Source of the DNA: Desulfosporosinus sp. HMP52
GTDB taxonomy: Bacteria; Bacillota; Desulfitobacteriia; Desulfitobacteriales; Desulfitobacteriaceae
Assembly (NCBI RefSeq): GCF_000765145.1
Contig: NZ_JMGA01000041.1
Location: 1-64,000 of the forward strand
Direction of reading: 5' to 3'
DNA length: 64,000 nt
A model generated the notes under the pieces. It was not told the origin of the DNA. It saw nothing but the letters and a program-made list of their open reading frames with translations, and searched no databases. Positions 60,988 through 64,000 of the stretch are shown here, in pieces. Made by a program: the position numbers and the translations under genes. Numbering within the stretch: position 1 is the first letter of the stretch; every line of letters starts with the position of its first letter.

Positions 60988-62010
60988 CTACGAATTAATT
61001 ACTTTTTGCGCTATGTCTTTTAATACTTTATACGATTGTTCCACACTATTTACTCCATCCGCATTAATTAAACAGCAACGAGAGGGTGCGAGCCAACAGC
61101 GATCATAGATTAAACTCTCTTCAAGGCCATGTTTTCCTAAAAACTCCCATAATTCCATCAGGCGTTTATACAGGCTTTCCGCAGACTCTTCACTTAACTC
61201 TGTTGTTAGGGTAGGCGTAATTCCCCATGCCAATATTCCACCACCCTTGAGGAATTCTTTCACTTCATCTGTATAGCGAACTAAAATTTGACCCCAACTA
61301 AAGGCGTCCACGGATAGAATATCTAGGTTTGCAACTAATAGAAACGACCAATCTGGATTGCCACATAGGTGAACACCCTTTGGTCCGGGTAATTGCGCTA
61401 AAAAGGATTGGTATTCACCTTGAGCCAACTCAGATGTATAGGCACTAAAAGAATTAAATATAATTTCCAATCCAGGCTCGTCTAACCAGACAAACGGTTT
61501 TTTGTGGATTTTGCTTAATTCTTGATATTGCCATTCGATTTTTCGCACTAGAAAATTATATAGAATTTCCCGGACAAAATCGTTGTAGATCATCGGTTTT
61601 AGATCCTCGTCACAAATCTTCAGTCCGAAACTAATAGGGCCTACTGTTTGGCCTCTCACCATGGGATAATTAGTAAGATCCTGTTTTAAGAAAGCACGAA
61701 ATGCAGTTGAAAAATCCGAAGTAAGCTCAAAATAATGATCGTTTTGACTTTCTTCAAGGTATATATCAAGTTGCTCAGTAAAAAGTTGATGTGAAAATCG
61801 CAATATCTCATGTTCTTCATCAATGATCAATCCGGGAAAGTGCTGAGCAAACTGCGCATACATATCCTCTTTAAAGCGATACTTGGGTAGTTGAAGCCAA
61901 AATGGAATATCCACAGAAAGTGATAATCGTAAGGCATCCTCTAAGTTGACATGAGGCAAAATTCCCATTGCAGTTGTTAAAGCACGACCGGGTAACATTT
62001 CGTTTTTCAT
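60988..62010 (-). CDS. MetE/UROD-fold protein (short methionine-synthase-like)
   Basis: 340 residues. The N-terminal ALTTAMGILPHVNLEDALRL and PMVRGQTVGPISFGLKICDE are typical of the MetE/uroporphyrinogen-decarboxylase superfamily. GVHLCGNPDWSFLL provides the His-x-Cys zinc pair and CWLAPSRC a later Cys, as in cobalamin-independent methionine synthase cores. LDEPGLEIIF carries a conserved DEPG. Short MetE-like proteins in anaerobes may use methyl-corrinoid donors. The exact methyl donor and acceptor are unknown, and no corrinoid protein is adjacent. ATG with GAGGAGGAAAG. Confidence 0.82.
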   Translation of the reverse strand: MKNEMLPGRALTTAMGILPHVNLEDALRLSLSVDIPFWLQLPKYRFKEDMYAQFAQHFPGLIIDEEHEILRFSHQLFTEQLDIYLEESQNDHYFELTSDFSTAFRAFLKQDLTNYPMVRGQTVGPISFGLKICDEDLKPMIYNDFVREILYNFLVRKIEWQYQELSKIHKKPFVWLDEPGLEIIFNSFSAYTSELAQGEYQSFLAQLPGPKGVHLCGNPDWSFLLVANLDILSVDAFSWGQILVRYTDEVKEFLKGGGILAWGITPTLTTELSEESAESLYKRLMELWEFLGKHGLEESLIYDRCWLAPSRCCLINADGVNSVEQSYKVLKDIAQKVINS

Positions 62011-62277
62011 ATAGCTTTCCTCCTCATGATATTAGCGCTCAAAAGACATTAGAAACCGTGCCAGTATATCAAATAGTATAATTTATTAAGTAGCTATTTT
62101 TATTGATCTTAATCACATTTATAAGAATATTATTTATATTTAAACTATTAGGATAAAATTTACTTTCTAACTTAATAGCCGTGGGAAATTATCAGGAACC
62201 CGTCTGAACCTTCAAGAAAGTCCTGTATATTGAAGGAGGGGGAAAGGCAATATAAAAAAACAACCCCTGCGGACAAA
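62011..62277. other. Non-coding spacer
   Basis: AT-rich region between divergent genes. A small hairpin (CCTTCAA...TTGAAGG near 62209-62236) is the only structure I see. A 60-codon frame starting at 62230 has no support. Confidence 0.4.
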
Positions 62278-62317
62278 AATAACTCCATCCCAATTCGTGG
62301 AAAGGAGTTATTTTTAT
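62278..62317 (+). terminator. Hairpin with T-tract, no gene upstream
   Basis: AATAACTCC pairs with GGAGTTATT and is followed by TTTATC. Nothing intact on the plus strand precedes it, so it may end a small RNA starting in 62011-62277 or be a relic. Confidence 0.6.
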
Positions 62318-62401
62318 CATTGGTCGAACTTAAGCTTAATTACACTAAGTTGGGGAATTTCATCGAAACCCCTTGCTTATCATTAATACAAATCCCGCAA
62401 A

Positions 62402-63052
62402 TTATTCTCTGAATTTTGAAACGGATCTTTCTCTTTGAACTTTCACTTGATTTTCAAAGGCGTTTTTATATTCTTTGTATTGCTTTGATGACAATATATC
62501 TTGTTTGTCAGAGGCATTTAATGGTATGTTTGAATTTGGTCCAGATATTATAATTGAACCATCATTTCCTGCACTGCCGGAAAAGATGTAGTATTTGTTT
62601 TCTGCTGGAAGTTCGTCATTTTCAAAAACATATACCGCTTTTTTATCTGCTGAAATACCACCAGCTTTCCGGAATTCAATAGGAGTATTTTTATTCAGGT
62701 TTCCCTTTATGTTGTCGATGACTTCAATTTCATAAATTGTGTAAGGTGCACTTATGTCTTTCGTTCCAGCATTCTCAGCCACCATAGTCATTCGTTCTGA
62801 ATAAACAGTTCCGTGATTCTTTACTACTTTACCCACAAAAACATAGTCAAAAAATTCTACTTTTGCATTGGGGTTATCCACATTAATTACGAAAGAACTC
62901 CTCATTGGATATATCGGCAAATCACTTACATCTACATTTCCTGCAGTATTTAAAACTGGCTTATCGTTATTTATAGCATAAGCGCCTAATGCCAGCCCTA
63001 AACTTAAAACAACTATGGCTATAGTATTAATTATTTTTTTCTTAATAATCAT
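62402..63052 (-). CDS. Secreted protein of unknown function
   Basis: 216 residues with an N-terminal signal peptide (MIIKKKIINTIAIVVLSLGL then ALGAYA). The mature part is beta-rich with the block FDYVFVGKVVKNHGTVYSER and YEIEVIDNIKGNLNKNTPIE, a pattern seen in many Firmicute exported proteins of about 150-200 residues whose role is unknown. No lipobox or sorting signal. The C-terminus is basic. Confidence 0.8.
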   Translation of the reverse strand: MIIKKKIINTIAIVVLSLGLALGAYAINNDKPVLNTAGNVDVSDLPIYPMRSSFVINVDNPNAKVEFFDYVFVGKVVKNHGTVYSERMTMVAENAGTKDISAPYTIYEIEVIDNIKGNLNKNTPIEFRKAGGISADKKAVYVFENDELPAENKYYIFSGSAGNDGSIIISGPNSNIPLNASDKQDILSSKQYKEYKNAFENQVKVQRERSVSKFRE

Positions 63053-63100
63053 AAATCTAAAACCTCCATCCTACGAATTACTTTACAATAATCAAAATAC

Positions 63101-63431
63101 TTTTGCACCGAAAAACTCACTGCAAGATACCGCAATACCTTGCGGTTTTCGCATAAACGTGGTGGAATTGAAGCAGGTAAATGGCAGATATCTAATGTCG
63201 ATCATCTTGGTTGGGCCGAACAACAAGAAATCAAGGCTGGAGATACTTAAAGGCGTCCACGGATAGAAGGTAATTTCATCGTGGCAAAATCTCTATGACA
63301 GATAAGCTGAGGATTACTACGGAGTTCATGAGTCAAATCTGTTAGTCAAAGTAGAAAGCAGCGAGAAAATGAAATTCGCGTTAACCGTAAAACAATTGTG
63401 GTATCTCGCAGAATGGGTTTTCGGTGCAAAA
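63101..63431. mobile_element. MITE-like element with about 31-bp terminal inverted repeats
   Basis: The left end TTTTGCACCGAAAAACTCAC then TGCAAGATACC is inverted at the right end (GGTATCTCGCAGAATGGG then TTTTCGGTGCAAAA) with a few mismatches. The 331-bp unit has no transposase. A further GGTGCACCGAAAAA follows at about 63469. Inside, a short frame (WQISNVDHLGWAEQQEIKAG) looks like the tail of a PDZ-type protein. It is best explained as a non-autonomous or decayed insertion sequence. Confidence 0.65.
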
Positions 63432-63670
63432 AAAGTAATATTATTGTATTATTGGAAATGTCAATAAGGTGCACCGAAAAAGGAAGTCTGCATCAGTAGT
63501 TTCACAAAATGTAGGCTATTCATGGGATAAATCTTTCTCTGATGAATTTTAAATAAATGCGTGGGCGAAGTCCCACGGTTTTATTTTTAATCTTTCAATG
63601 TATAATACGGATATTGGCAGGATTGAATTAAATTATAAATTTCACAGTAAATCTAAGGAGGAATAATTGA

Positions 63671-63829
63671 ATGATTAATTTTAATACTCCGATAGCCCCA
63701 TTAGCATTTATATTCATAGATGCTGTATTGAAAATCTTAGTAGTATTTTTAATCATAAATACTATAAGATTTTCGAACATCGCAATAAAAGCATTAAAAA
63801 TCTATGTATCTAAAAATAATGAAGTATAA
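63671..63829 (+). CDS. 52-residue membrane peptide
   Basis: ATG with AAGGAGGAATAATTGA upstream. The sequence begins MINFNTPIAPLAFIFIDAVL, continues KILVVFLIINTIRFSNIAIK and has a basic tail: one or two membrane helices. A TATAAT box is present at about 63600. No family recognised. Confidence 0.55.
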   Translation: MINFNTPIAPLAFIFIDAVLKILVVFLIINTIRFSNIAIKALKIYVSKNNEV

Positions 63830-63940
63830 CAAAGGCCTTTTTTAGCGGTAAGTTAAACAAGGAAGAATTAATCCAAAGTAAGGAAGAAATTCAAGAGTTA
63901 ATTCAAAAATCTGGTGTTTTTGGAATATACGCGGGTTATT

Positions 63941-64000
63941 ATGAAAGTAAATCAACAAAAGGTGATTGAACTGATAGATAAAATTGGGATAGAAAATAAG
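63941..64000 (+). CDS. Possible partial gene running off the window
   Basis: ATG at 63941 opens MKVNQQKVIELIDKIGIENK without a stop before the window end. There is no clear ribosome site, and the sequence just before it (frame ending GIYAGYYESKSTKGD) looks like a fragment of another gene overlapping this start. Confidence 0.25.
   Translation, partial: MKVNQQKVIELIDKIGIENK

Noticed and set aside
62230-62412. 60-codon plus-strand frame
   Set aside because: It runs through a terminator hairpin and into the antisense of the secreted-protein gene; no coding character.

Overview
The window looks like a chromosomal segment of a Gram-positive, strictly anaerobic, endospore-forming Clostridia species, most likely Peptococcaceae (Desulfosporosinus/Desulfitobacterium type). 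This is inferred from moderate AT-richness, strong AGGAGG ribosome sites, TTG/GTG starts, consensus sigma-A promoters, rubrerythrin, an FMN riboswitch on an EamA transporter, a probable selenocysteine codon, YjcZ-like small proteins and a Spo0-type PAS kinase. No rRNA, CRISPR array, prophage or complete insertion sequence was seen. The species cannot be fixed from the sequence.

Layout. 0-5.9 kb: rubrerythrin; an FMN-riboswitch-controlled EamA transporter (candidate riboflavin importer); a thioredoxin-CcdA fusion whose first active-site Cys codon is UGA; then gene debris (ywbE, Phd antitoxin and DUF4177-like fragments). 5.9-20.2 kb: a MocR regulator divergent from an EamA exporter; an intramembrane-sensing two-component system (BceRS type); a PadR/DUF2812 pair behind a perfect 40-bp operator; a Uma2 protein; a heterodimeric ABC exporter; a GNAT acetyltransferase; and a BceAB-type peptide-resistance ABC transporter. 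Two leader sequences occur twice here, pointing to a duplication that separated bceRS from bceAB. 20.3-29.1 kb: a two-domain SnoaL-like protein, MarR plus MATE, corA and PEP-synthase fragments, intact ywbE, a DUF6323/DUF6179-like pair, a DAO-type flavoprotein and a tRNA-like relic. 29.1-39.3 kb: a large PAS histidine kinase, an Rrf2 regulator with its methyltransferase (and decayed MATE) target, PhzF, a PpiC foldase, decayed VTC and P-type ATPase pieces, an XRE regulator with a membrane partner, and a radical SAM protein. 39.3-50.7 kb: OPT transporter, VOC protein, EamA transporter, three copies of a two-gene cassette of tiny glycine-rich membrane proteins, MarR, ArsA/Get3-like ATPase, TetR-HlyD-ABC2 permease lacking an ATPase gene, and MarR. 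51-55.5 kb: heavy-metal P-type ATPase, Uma2 and split ThrE exporter. 55.8-60.6 kb: a tight operon NrtR-like Nudix regulator / J-domain-pseudokinase / VWA protein / divergent PurA paralog, followed by a Phd-Uma2 fusion with three operators at exact 30-bp spacing. 61-64 kb: a MetE/UROD-fold protein, a secreted protein, a MITE-like inverted-repeat element and a small membrane peptide.

How the genes work together. Most of the window is one- or two-gene stress, efflux and redox modules, each with its own local regulator and visible operator (MocR, PadR, MarR x3, Rrf2, XRE, TetR, NrtR, Phd). Between them lies an unusual amount of recent decay: at least fifteen truncated genes and several partial duplications, which marks this as a recombining accessory region.

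The best candidates for undescribed biology are the Nudix/J-kinase/VWA/PurA-like operon (a possible nucleotide-metabolite signalling or stress system), the UGA-containing thioredoxin-CcdA gene, and the triplicated small-protein cassette. All functional statements are from reading the sequence and family knowledge; no database search was run.
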